A stretch of 24,290 bases of DNA from Gnetum montanum (taxonomy: Eukaryota; Streptophyta; Gnetopsida; Gnetales; Gnetaceae). Made by a program: the position numbers and the translations under genes. Within the stretch, counting starts at the first letter, position 1. The number at the start of each line of letters is the position of its first letter. Of the stretch, positions 8,161 to 17,166 are shown piece by piece. Location: positions 17,483 through 41,772 of the forward strand of contig MNCI01008673.1 of NCBI GenBank assembly GCA_015680685.1, in the 5' to 3' direction. Below the pieces are notes generated by a model. It worked only from the letters and a program-made list of their open reading frames with translations. It made no database searches and was not told where the DNA came from.

Positions 8161-8741
8161 AAGTTTGACCAAAGTCTATAGTGGTCAATAGCTGCATTAA
8201 TGAGGCCTCATTGATACAGCTGATTGCATCGACAAGGCCCTATCGATGAGGCCTCATTAACATAGTGCAAAAATACTATATATACCACCAGATACTTTGG
8301 AATTTTTTGCAATTTGCTCATAACACATGAGGAATTTTTGTCATTTTTTAGAGCCCAAAACCTTCTAGAGCCCATAACTTTCAAACCATTTGTCCAAATC
8401 ACTCCATTTTTCGATCTTGCACTTACCAAAGGTAAGATCTTTATTGTGGGGGCTGCAAACATTAAGGTTTTTGATGAAATTTTAGAAAATTTTTTTCTAA
8501 CTCCCCCAAGGGTTAGTAACCTTAACAACATAAAAATATCCACTCTTTTGACAGTTAACCCTTCCAACAACCTCCAAAATAATTTATCAATGGTAATGCA
8601 TAAATAAAATTAACAATTGAGTAAATTAAATCAACCATAATCACAACTTAGCCAAGTGTAACTACCCTCAAGATTTAAGGTATCCCAACTTTTTTAAGGT
8701 TACACAATGATTTCTAATCCATGGTCTTATTGTGATTATAG
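8161..8741 (+). promoter_or_regulatory. LTR-like segment with palindromes and TATA box upstream of the element 3 3' ORF
   Basis: Two ATGAGGCCTCAT palindromes (8199-8212 and 8246-8257) flank GCATCGACAAGGCCCTATCG; a TATATATA box follows at 8277-8284. The same series (GCATCGACG, a GATGAGGCCTCAT palindrome, then a TATA box) forms the U3 of the element 3 3' LTR at 11846-11954. The rest of the segment is AT-rich and has no credible gene. I cannot find clean LTR ends, a primer-binding site or target duplication. It may be a decayed solo LTR or part of one inside the spacer, or a native internal promoter; element 2 has nothing matching here. Confidence 0.5.
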
Positions 8742-11598
8742 ATGACACCTAAACAAAAGCATCCATAAGAAGGAGAACCCTCACAACCACGGGAGAAATG
8801 ACCTAGAGCTGGGAGGGGCTGGCAAGAACAAGGCCAAGAACAATAAGAGGTGACCCATGCAACTGGACCTCTTCGTGAGGAACCTAAAGTGGAATCTATT
8901 CAACAAATTCTAGAGGAAGAAGTGCCTATCAAAAAATTCTAATGAGGAGAAGCACCTGGACCTGTGCCAAGGCTTAAGGTCACTTTGACTGAAGCTTTCC
9001 TAGACATCATTAGTCTTGAGAAATCCAAAGATCAGTTCTTCAAGAGATAAACTTTAGGCCATTTTTGGAAAAAGCTTTAGAGGATGTCAAGACAAAATTG
9101 CAAACCTCTCCCATGTGGCTAATCATCACGTCTAATGGGGAATGGGACATGGGAGAGACCTATCTTTTGTAGAATAGCCAAAGGCTAAGGACTGTTGTAA
9201 GAATTAAAGACATTCAAGTGTCATACTCAGTGAAGGCTATTACACAGGCACTGGGGTTACTAAACAATGGAACACAATTGGCACAAATATCAACAAAAGG
9301 TGATCCTAAGGCAGAAAGGGAATAGACCCAGCAATGCTATGGGGTGGACTGTAAGGAGTATGGTATGCTCAAACCAGTGGAGGGGATTTAGTTCAAGATT
9401 GTGGCCTATCACCTCAATCCAATGGTGAGTCCAAGCAAAGTGACTACTTTCTCTGCCCAAGCATGCGTCGCTCTAAGCGGGAAATTTCCTGTTAACTTTC
9501 CACAGCTGATTTATTTGAAGATCAAGAAGCACTTCAAGGAGAATGAACATTGAAGGAAGACCTTGACCTTTCCATGGCTTATTAGAAAAATTTGCAAAAG
9601 GGCAGGCATTGGTTGTTATTCTAATGATACTCTCAGGCATGCTCCCTTAGCCTCATGGGCAAAAATCATGAAGGATAAGATGCCAATAACCACTCAAGAA
9701 GAGAAGCTCCTGCCACCACCACCCACTGACGAGACAACATCAGAGGCCCATGCAGTCCTTGAGTGTCTACATCAAATCCAAGAACAACTCTTAAGTGAAC
9801 AAGAGGAATAAGTAGGAACGGGTCGGGCAGATCCATCTATGTATTAGGTAGCGATGAGTCACCTTAATGAGGTGGCCTAAACAGTTAGCCAAATGGAGAA
9901 AGATGATTCCATTTTCTCTACCCAAAGAACGCAACTACCTTTGGGGTCAAATCCCAACACTCGAGAGGTGACTGTGTTACTAACAACACACCATCTATTC
10001 CAAAAAATCTCTGAGAATGCCATCACTTTCTTGATGAGGTGGGAGACATGTGAAGAGGCAACTGTCTTGGTGATGCAACACCAAGCGTAGAAGACAGTAA
10101 TAGAAGTGGTAGCTGACCATGTAGCTAAAGCACTGAATGCACCCACGATGTCTGTACCATATGTATCTACACTCCAAGATGTGCAGATGTCCAAAGGCAT
10201 GGTTAGCAAGAAATTGAATGTAGCCCAGCATGAATAATTGCTAGAACGACTGGTAGGAATCAGGTAATCGACTCCGAACATCTTTGATCTCCTAGAGAAC
10301 ATTACTGCAATGCAATCGAAGTGGCTGAATGCAAGGGGTAGATGCATCATTCTGGAGGGGCAAGTAAAAATGGCTCAAGAGCAAAATCAACGCTTGGCCG
10401 CGGAGCTTGCTAAACTTTGTGCTTGACTTACAAAACAAGTAATCATCAACTTGGTAATGCCAAGAGATGAAGCTATCAAACAGCTTCAAGAACGATTTCA
10501 AAAGGCTGAGGAGGAAGCAATAATGACCATCTTCAAATAGTCTATGGAAGAAGTTGAAACACACTCAATCAGAAGGACTTGAATTAGATGCGCCAAGAGA
10601 ATGAAGCATTGACCATGCAAAATCATTACCTATGAAATATTGATGCTCAGAGAGATCAAATGTGAGAGTTCATTCATCAACAGTAGGAGCAGCTTGCCAA
10701 TGTAAATACTGAGCTAAGGAAATTGGCTACAAAGAACCATAATCTATCAATGGAGGAGGTATGCACCTTATGACAAAATTTTGCCATAGAGACCGCCACC
10801 TAGAAGAACAAAGCTCTCAAATTTGAAAGAGTTAAAAATCACTATAGGGACTAGGTTGGTTTACAAAAGGAAATTAATGAAAAAAAAATCCAAATGGTAG
10901 AGACGAATGTGCATGAAGCCCTCTAGCAACTCTAGCAAGGAAGAGAGATGTGGTAGCCCATCCTTGATGGGATTAAAATCTACAACAAAACGAAGATCTA
11001 TTTGAAGGAGTTGCAGATCGAGGAAATGACAGAGTATATGGACTTGGCCAATCTTCGTTATGCAAACCTAACCATGCTAACAGCTAGATAGCCATGGTTG
11101 GAATTGGAGAAACAAGTGGCTAACTTGTATTTGCTATACGAGGTTGAGTTCAAAAACCACAAGGACACCAAGAAAAATCTTGAGACTACTAATGGTAAAC
11201 TAGAAGTTCTTTAAGGGTGATTCACAAATCAATGATCCATCACTGAGGACCTAGCTAGATGGATGAATGACTACCAGGAGCTAAAGAACATAGTGAGAGC
11301 ATTTAACATTGAACGTAAACAGTTTGCTACCTAGTTTGTCAATGTCAAGGAGTTGTTTCTAGTGATCCCATGTCCTTGGGATGTGCCTGTTCCAACCCAC
11401 ATTAGGGAAGTTACATGGATGGTGCATGATCCTAGCAGTAAGGAGGAGAAAATGAAAGCACTACTAGATGCTTTCCACCTTCCACCTAAAGTTGTAGTAG
11501 CAGTAGGAAAACCACAATCGCCTCAAAAACCACCAGTGCATGAAGCCAGTGAGGGTCCCTTGGAGCCTCAGGAACCACCATTGCCTAGGACTATTTGA
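8742..11598 (+). pseudogene. Element 3 3' ORF: PF20167-like domain, long coiled coil, conserved C-terminal motif
   Basis: The ATG at 8742 directly follows a splice-acceptor-like TTGTGATTATAG and is in frame (through stops) with VESIQQILEEEVP. The N-terminal domain reads IITSNGEW, GETYLL, VRIKDIQVSYSVKAITQAL, VAYHLNPM, LSGKFPVNFPQLIYLKI and LTFPWLIRKICKRAGIG (to about 9620), resembling 'putative plant transposon protein' domains. Then come an acidic linker (to about 9810), a Gln/Glu/Leu/Lys-rich coiled-coil region (about 10230-11300), the conserved block PWDVPV...SKEEKMKALLDAFHLP (about 11380-11480), a Pro-rich tail and a stop at 11596-11598. The homologue in element 2 has the same order and ends in the same RT-I/V-stop. 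No signal peptide or membrane segment is evident, so an envelope role is not supported. More than ten stops and several frame changes show decay. Confidence 0.75.
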
Positions 11599-11845
11599 TC
11601 TTGTCCAACAAGCTTCACACCATCAAGGAATGTGTTGTCCAATTTTTGAAGAGTTGTATCATCGTATTCAATTTTGTATCCTGCACACCACCATTTTTGT
11701 AATGTGTTGATTCGTACACTTGGGCATTACATTTTTTGTCAAAGTTGGACAGTTGTTTTATTGAAGAAAAGTCAATCAATAATCTCATACCTTCCCAATT
11801 TTGTAAAAGAACTCAAGGATGAGTTTTCATTCAGTCATGGGGGTA
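11599..11845 (+). other. Element 3 3' untranslated leader and polypurine tract
   Basis: This short noncoding stretch aligns with element 2 at 12852-13089 (TTCAATTTTGT, ACACCACCATTTTTGTAAT, GTACACTTGG, CTCAAGGATGAGTTTT). It ends in ATGGGGGTA (11837-11845), the polypurine tract, directly before the LTR start TGATGAG. The tract would prime plus-strand DNA synthesis. Confidence 0.8.
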
Positions 11846-11954
11846 TGATGAGTCATCGTTGGTTTGCTGCATCGACGACACCTTGTCAACGCATCTCGCC
11901 CTGCATTGATGAGGCCTCATCAAACACAGTGTCTGTCTGTCACCTATAAATATG
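11846..11954 (+). repeat. Element 3 3' LTR, first 109 bp only
   Basis: The LTR begins TGATGAGTCATCG directly after the polypurine tract. It contains GCATCGACGAC, a perfect 18-bp palindrome (TTGATGAGGCCTCATCAA, 11906-11923) and a TATAAATA box (11945-11952). It is cut at 11954 by the TGATGAGCAG end of element 2. The rest should lie right of element 2, outside the window. The last five bases before the break, ATATG (11950-11954), are the expected target duplication. Confidence 0.82.
11945..11952 (+). promoter_or_regulatory. TATA box of the broken element 3 LTR
   Basis: TATAAATA in a CC-TATAAATA-TG context, the same form as the TATA boxes in the element 2 LTRs (CC-TATAAATA-AG on the minus strand). 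Element 2 was inserted two bases downstream of it. Confidence 0.65.
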
Positions 11955-12851
11955 TGATGAGCAGCTAGGTACCCCTACGCCCAACCATGCAAATCACGGG
12001 CGTTCACACGCGACTCTGTTGAATTTCATAGACTGTAAGCATTTTGCATACATCAGATCCTAACAAGAAAAATCTTATGTTAGAATGGTCATTGTCTTCC
12101 CAACCTTAGTTGTGATGGTTTGATTGCGATGGCTAAGTGAGATTGAGGCAAATGATTTTTATAGCTTTTTCACTTTATCTTCTAGCGTCTAATTCTTGAA
12201 TGAAATGTAAGGAATGGAATATTACATAATCTATAATTATCCTAATCTATCTATTAACTTTTCCTAGCATAAGTATCCGATCGCATCTTTCGCTTGAGCA
12301 TCCCCTAACTACTACTGGGTTACCAGATGTTAAGCTTCACTAGGCTGCCAAGTGTTGGGTTTACATTCGAGATGGTTGTACTTATGGTTTTTACAACTAT
12401 AAAAGAGTGATAACGATTCAAGTAATAACAACGAAAACTTAAGGAATTATTAAAGCATATAAATATTAAACTATTAAATGCATCAAATGTCTAAGTCCAA
12501 TTGCTACAATGAATGCTAGAAAAGCTTGTCTTTATTGTTGGTCACACCAATGAGCTTAGGTACATTAGTGCTCGAATAAAGAGTCGAACACCTTTCTCAC
12601 ACTTACTGCGGGCAGTTGGAAAATATTCTAACTCTCACAGAAACAAACTGCAAGAGCTTCACAACAACTACCAAAAAGGTACCTAAGTGTGGCAGAAGCA
12701 CACTTATTTATAGGCTAGAACAGGCTCCGCGTAAACGGGGCCACGTAGATGCATGGACAAATGCATCGATGGGGTCGCGTCGATGCAACCGTGTATATAG
12801 GGCCCTGTATACATGGCCTGGTTAGTGCATCAACTGCTTAGCACTTCATCA
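11955..12851 (-). repeat. Element 2 3' LTR (897 bp)
   Basis: It is bounded by TGATGAGCAG at 11955 and CTTCATCA at 12851, inside which lies the polypurine tract. It aligns end to end with 23481-24290 as a direct repeat at about 92 percent identity by hand count, with one indel of about 7 bp near 12290. In minus-strand sense U3 is at the right: GCATCGACGCGACCC and CATCGATGCATTTG blocks, then CCTATAAATAAG as TATA box. Two AATAAAG strings are on the plus strand only, so no poly(A) signal is claimed. Confidence 0.92.
12705..12712 (-). promoter_or_regulatory. TATA box of the element 2 3' LTR
   Basis: The minus strand reads CCTATAAATAAG, about 140 bp inside the U3 edge; the identical box is at 24238-24245 in the other LTR. 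Confidence 0.6.
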
Positions 12852-12861
12852 TACCCCCACT
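12852..12861 (-). other. Polypurine tract of element 2
   Basis: The minus strand reads AGTGGGGGTA directly before the LTR start TGATGAAG. It matches the ATGGGGGTA tract of element 3 at 11837-11845. Confidence 0.8.
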
Positions 12862-13089
12862 ATTGAGCAAAAACTCGTCCTCGAGATAATTTGGAAGGCA
12901 AGAAGTTCTTATTACAACACACATGACACGACACACATGACACAACATCAACTTTACTGACGCATCAAGTGTCCAAGTGTACAGAGGGGAAGAAATTACA
13001 AAAATGGTGGTGTTCAGAGACAAAATTGAACACCCTGATGATCCTGGATTCTCTATTGTGCTGAAAGATGCAAAAATTGCTGGAGAAGA
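12862..13089 (-). other. Element 2 3' untranslated stretch between the 3' ORF and the polypurine tract
   Basis: It is noncoding and aligns with 11599-11836 of element 3. It holds CTCGAGGACGAG on the minus strand (12876-12887 region), a short block also seen as CTCAAGGATGAG in element 3, and a short ACACATGACAC repeat (about 12918-12946). I see nothing else in it. Confidence 0.7.
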
Positions 13090-15880
13090 TCACACCGTCC
13101 TTGGTGGTGGTGGTTCTGATGGACCTTCACTAGCCCCTAGTGCATGTGGCGGTGGTGGCGCGGACGATGGTTGTCCCATAGCAACTGCAAATTTCAGAGG
13201 CAACTAGAAAGCCTCCAAGAGAGCCCTCATTTTCTCTTCCTTACTTTTGGGATCATTCACTGTCCAAGCAGCTTTGCCAATGTGTGCCAGGACTGGAACC
13301 TCCCAAGGTCATGGAAGTGTAGGGAAGAGTTCTTTTAGATTGACAAACTAGGCCGCAAATTATTTTTGTTCGATGTTGAACACTCGGATTGATGTTTGCA
13401 TTTGTTGGTAGTCATTTATTCGTTGGGCCAAGTTCTCAGCAAGCTCATGTTACCCTTCAACACGCGTGCGGAGAACCTCGAGCTCCGCATTTGTTGTTTC
13501 AAATTTTTGTTTTGTCGCTTTATGCACTTGGAACTCGCCCTTATATAAAGAATACAAGGTGGCCACTTACTTTTCTAGGTCAGACTGCGGTCTTCCAGTT
13601 GTTAGCATAGCCAGGTTTGCATAGCAAAGGTTGGCCAACTCCATGTACTCTGTCATTTCTTCAATCTGCAGTTCCTTGAGGCAGATTTTAGCCTAGTTGT
13701 AGGTGTTCAAACCATCAAAGATGGGTTGCCATATCCCGCCTCCTTCCTGGAGCTGCTAGAGTGCTTGGTTCAATTTGGCCTTGGCAATTTGAATATGCTT
13801 TTCATTTACCTCCTTCTGAAATCCCATTTGGTCCCTGTAATGATTTTTAACTTTCTCAAACTTAAGGGCTTTACTTTTCCAAGCGGTGATTTCGATGGCA
13901 GATTTTTGTCACAAGGCACAAACCTCCTCTATAGACAAATTCTGATTTTCAATGGCCAACCTCCTCACATCAGCGTTCACCCTAGCTAGCTCTTCCTGCT
14001 ATTAGTGGATAAAGCTTTTCATGTGCTGATTTTCATCACCAACATTGCACAGGTGATGAACTTCCACGATCAACCTGACATTCTCCTAGCAAACCTCCGT
14101 CAAGTCCTTGTTTAGATTATATGCACGAATGTCTACCAAGGACTTATCAAAGATCATCGACTCTCACTCATCCTCAACTATTTGGAGTTTGACTTGAAGT
14201 TGTTGAAAAGCTTCATCTCTGGTAAGTTCACAGTTGAGAAGAGCTAGATCAGCAAATTGGGCCTTTAATTGGGCAACTTCTGTTACCAAGCATTGACAAT
14301 TGGCTTGAGCAACTTTGAGTTGCCCCCCTAAGATGAGGCTCTTACCCCTTGCCTAGAGCAGCTCTGACTGGGTTGCAGTGATGTTATCTAGACGATCAAA
14401 GACATCCAGAAGCAATTGCTCGATTCCCACTAGTTGGTCCAACATTTTTTCATGTTGGGTTGCATCGATCATACTACGTGAAGTTCCAACGGACGCCTGT
14501 ACATCTTCGAGTCCATGTACATCCGGTACAGGTGCCGCCGGTGCATTAAGGGTTGTAGCAATTATGTCAGCAACCACTTCAGCTGTAATCTCCTATCCCT
14601 AGTGTTGCCTCACCAAGATTGTCGCCCCCTCTCCATCCTCCAAGCATACCAACAAGTAGCAACATTTATTAAAATTTTAGGAAATAACTGTTGGGTGGAT
14701 ACCATTACTTCTCGGATACTAGGATCAGTTCTTGCGGGTACTTGTGTTCGGGCAACAGAGAACATTGGCCCTACTCTTTCTAGCAAACTTATTGATCGAG
14801 CCACTTACTTTAGGTGGCTCATTGTAAGGTGATAGACCGAAGGGTCTTCTCCTCCACTGGTCCCTCCAGATTGCTCTTGTTGGCTCAAGAGCAATTGTCA
14901 GATTTCACGTATATGTTCTACGATGGTTTGCGAACCTGACCTCATTGTTTGTGCAGGTGGTGGAGGTGGTTGCTACTCTTCCTCAGTTTGTGTGGTGGCC
15001 AGAATCTTGTCTTTTATCATTTCCCACCATGAGGCAATCGGGACATGCTGAAGTGTATCGTTGACGTATCGTGCTATCCCTACCCATTTGCATAATTTCC
15101 TAATTAAGTAGGGAAAGGGTAGAGCCCACCTTCCAAGTTCACTTTTAGTGAATCTTTTCTCAATCTCTAAAAACAACAATTGTGGAAGGCTCATTGGGAA
15201 TTTTCCTTTTAGAGTGGCACACACACAAGCGAAGAAGGCAGTGATCTTGTTGGGTCTCATCGTTGGGTTCAGGTGGTAAGACGCAATTTTTGAATATACC
15301 CTCTCCGTAGTGGTCAAAGTGCTGAACTCTTTGTGATCCACCCCATAGCATCGCCTAATCCACTCCCCTTTTACCTTGGGATCTACTTGGTTAGTGATCT
15401 GTACCACATTAACTCCGATCTCAGGCAACCCCAGAGCTTGCGCAATTGCTTTCGCAGAGTAAGAGACATAGATGTCCTTGATACTTACTCTGGACCCCGG
15501 CTGTTGATTTGTCCAGAAGAGATAAGTCTCTCCTAAAATACCATTCACCATTGGATGTGATGATTGGCCACATAGGAGAGTTTTGCAATTGGAGCTTCAC
15601 CTCTTTTGGTGCATTCTCAAGAAATGGTCCAAAGTTCAACTCTTGCAGGACCATTCGTTGCACCTCCCTTGGCCTGATAACGTCAAGACATGCCTGGGTC
15701 AAGGTGACCTCAAGCCATGGCACTATCACCGAAGTCTCATCCCCTTGCGATTGTTCATTGGGGATCTCCTCTTCAGGAATCTGATGAACAAATTCCACAT
15801 TAGGCCCTTCACAGAGGGGGCTAGTTGCATGGGAGCCCTTCGCATGCTCTGCGTGCTACACACCTCGTCCTCTTACTGAG
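13090..15880 (-). pseudogene. Element 2 3' ORF: PF20167-like domain, long coiled coil, conserved C-terminal motif
   Basis: From the N-terminus: NVEFVHQIPEEEIPNEQ (about 15770-15810), VTLTQACLDVI, LNFGPFLENAPKEVKLQLQ and MWPIITSNGEW; a one-base frameshift near 15540; then GETYLFWTNQQPGSRVSIKD, VSYSAKAIAQALGLPEIG, FSTLTTTERVYSKIASYHLN, LKGKFPMSLPQLLFLEIEKR and ALPFPYLIRKLCKWVGI (to about 15070). This fits the 'putative plant transposon protein' domain pattern (FS..I...LGLPE, LNPT, LPFP.LI..LC...G). A coiled coil rich in Leu, Gln, Glu and Lys spans about 14580-13350. Then come PWEVPV, DPKSKEEKMRALLEAF (about 13180-13310), a Pro/Ala tail and a stop at 13090-13092. No membrane segment is seen. The longest open piece is 192 codons (14973-15551). 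The true start is uncertain; it may be reached by splicing. Confidence 0.77.
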
Positions 15881-15928
15881 AAGGTGTATGAGGGCCATTT
15901 TGAGCAGCTGAGAAGGTGTATGAGGGCC
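15876..15928 (-). repeat. Short tandem duplication at the 3' ORF start of element 2
   Basis: The 21-bp block CTGAGAAGGTGTATGAGGGC-C occurs at 15876-15896 and 15908-15928, 32 bp apart. Element 3 has no obvious second copy at the matching place. Confidence 0.85.
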
Positions 15929-16359
15929 CTGCATTCAAGGAATGGTGATCATAAGTTAATACTCTCATCCATGAGAACTTGCTGAAGCATTAGGAGTTCA
16001 TGGAATTCACAACAAACTATCAAAACATAAGACGGGCAGTGAGGTGAGTCATGGAGAGAAATGGGTGAAGAGAGAGGAGTGAGAATTGGAATTCTAAGTA
16101 TCGATCACATGAAACCCTGTGTGAAGTTGTGGTTAAGTAACTCGGTAGGACCTTTCCCGAGTTTAGACCTAAAACCAACCACATACAGTAACATTGCAGC
16201 AACATGCGAAGACCCGTCCACCCTCAAGAGTACAAGAAGCCACCCACAGAGAACCACCACTCCAACATGCGTGAGAGGAAGGAAGTGAAATGGGACTAAG
16301 TTAGAGGACGAAGCAAGTCCCATAACTAGTGCTTGTCGCCTGTGAGAGGCAGTCTAAAG

Positions 16360-16421
16360 GGTGTACTTTAAATTCCCACATAGTGATGATTTTATTTATT
16401 GTATTTTGTAGGAACCACACT
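16360..16421 (-). repeat. Imperfect hairpin 2 of element 2 spacer
   Basis: On the minus strand AGTGTGGTTCCTACA (16407-16421) faces TGTGGGAATTTAAAGTACAC (about 16361-16380). The inner stem GTTCCTACA/TGTGGGAAT holds with one wobble pair; the outer stem AGTGTG/TACACC is weaker. It lies 94 bp after hairpin 1, close to the 92 bp in element 3. Confidence 0.7.
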
Positions 16422-16461
16422 ATGTAAAGATCCATGCTTGGTTGCATGCATTCGACCAAGG

Positions 16462-16515
16462 GGTGTGCTTTGAATCCTCATGTTTTTTTTTTGTTTTTGC
16501 AATGAGGACCACACC
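16462..16515 (-). repeat. Imperfect hairpin 1 of element 2 spacer
   Basis: On the minus strand GGTGTGGTCCTCAT (16502-16515) faces ATGAGGATTCAAAGCACACC (16462-16481) across an A-rich loop. Stems are TCCTCAT/ATGAGGA and GGTGTG/CACACC, separated by the conserved TTCAAAG bulge. Compared with element 3 hairpin 1, two stem base pairs changed on both sides. Confidence 0.8.
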
Positions 16516-17166
16516 ATGCAAGGTCAAATTGTCAAGGAGCTTCCTTGTAGAAAAGAACTTGGAGTGGTAAGAAATCCGTGAGGACACTCCCACAACCCAG
16601 GGGACAGAAAGGTATGATGAATGGTGCATTCCCCTTGAAGTCACACCTGATTCAAACCATTGGGTCATCCCTGAGTCTGGGAACTACACAAGTCACATAT
16701 TAATTGAAATGTTTTTAAGTGAAGGGGGTTTGCATGTTTCCAAAGGGAGGAAAACCATGGAGTGGATGAATGGGTGGATGACGTGGACTCACTGTCGATT
16801 GTATGAGATGAATGTAGATGTAAATTCCAAGAACAACAATGCAAGGTCAGGAGCAAGATAAAGTAGATGGACCATTTCACGTGACCCATCGCAACAAAAA
16901 CTAACTGCACCACATAGCTTATGACAATAAGACGATTTATTAGCAACCAACTAGAAATTAAACACACACACACACACATAAGTAAGTAACAAAGAAATGG
17001 AAAAGTAATTAAAGAAAGAAAAATTTAGTAAGAATTGGCAAACATATGAATGATGTTGAAAAATAAAAAAGTGTAAAATAAAAAGTTCAAAAAACAATGA
17101 GGAGCTTAGTAGAATGGATTAGCATGGAGGACAGTCTCCCCCATGACTAGGCTGGAAGGAGGAGAC

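Larger units (their letters stand above)
5560..11954 (+). mobile_element. Element 3: Ty3/gypsy (Athila/Tat-like) element, 5' part missing, plus strand
   Basis: Starting inside integrase, this plus-strand element continues with the integrase C-terminus, a noncoding spacer with two hairpins, an LTR-like segment, a 3' ORF, a G-rich polypurine tract and the first 109 bp of a 3' LTR. The order and many sequence blocks match element 2 read in the opposite orientation (13-18 kb). LTR, gag, protease and RT are absent from the left side, where the LINE remnant begins. The right side is broken at 11954 by insertion of element 2. It is therefore probably the oldest element here. Confidence 0.85.
15929..17166 (-). 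other. Element 2 noncoding spacer between pol and 3' ORF
   Basis: There is no credible gene on either strand. The spacer starts just after the pol stop with CTCCTCCTTCCAGCCTAGTC and ATGGGGGAGA (minus), like element 3. It has an (AC)8 run at 16962-16977, two hairpins (16462-16515 and 16360-16421) and a pyrimidine-rich patch near 16045-16080. It is roughly 900 bp shorter than the element 3 spacer. Confidence 0.7.

Noticed and set aside
8314-8607. 97-codon open stretch on the plus strand, with an overlapping 120-codon one on the minus strand (8208-8570)
   Set aside because: AT-rich, no recognisable motif, lies in the LTR-like segment, and no counterpart in element 2.
9877-10564. Long minus-strand open stretches opposite the 3' ORF of element 3
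   Set aside because: The plus strand carries the conserved 3' ORF here; the minus-strand readings are Cys/Phe/His-rich shadows with no homologue.
12616-12825. 69-codon open stretch on the plus strand in the element 2 LTR, with a counterpart at 24034-24219
   Set aside because: LTR sequence; the frames are not conserved between the two LTR copies in length or start.
13100-13200. Gly-rich coding stretch on the plus strand
   Set aside because: It is the complement of the Pro-rich tail of the minus-strand 3' ORF.
13090-15880. Envelope protein in the 3' ORF
   Set aside because: Position fits the env-like ORF of Athila elements, but no signal peptide, membrane helix or fusion-type motif is visible in either copy.
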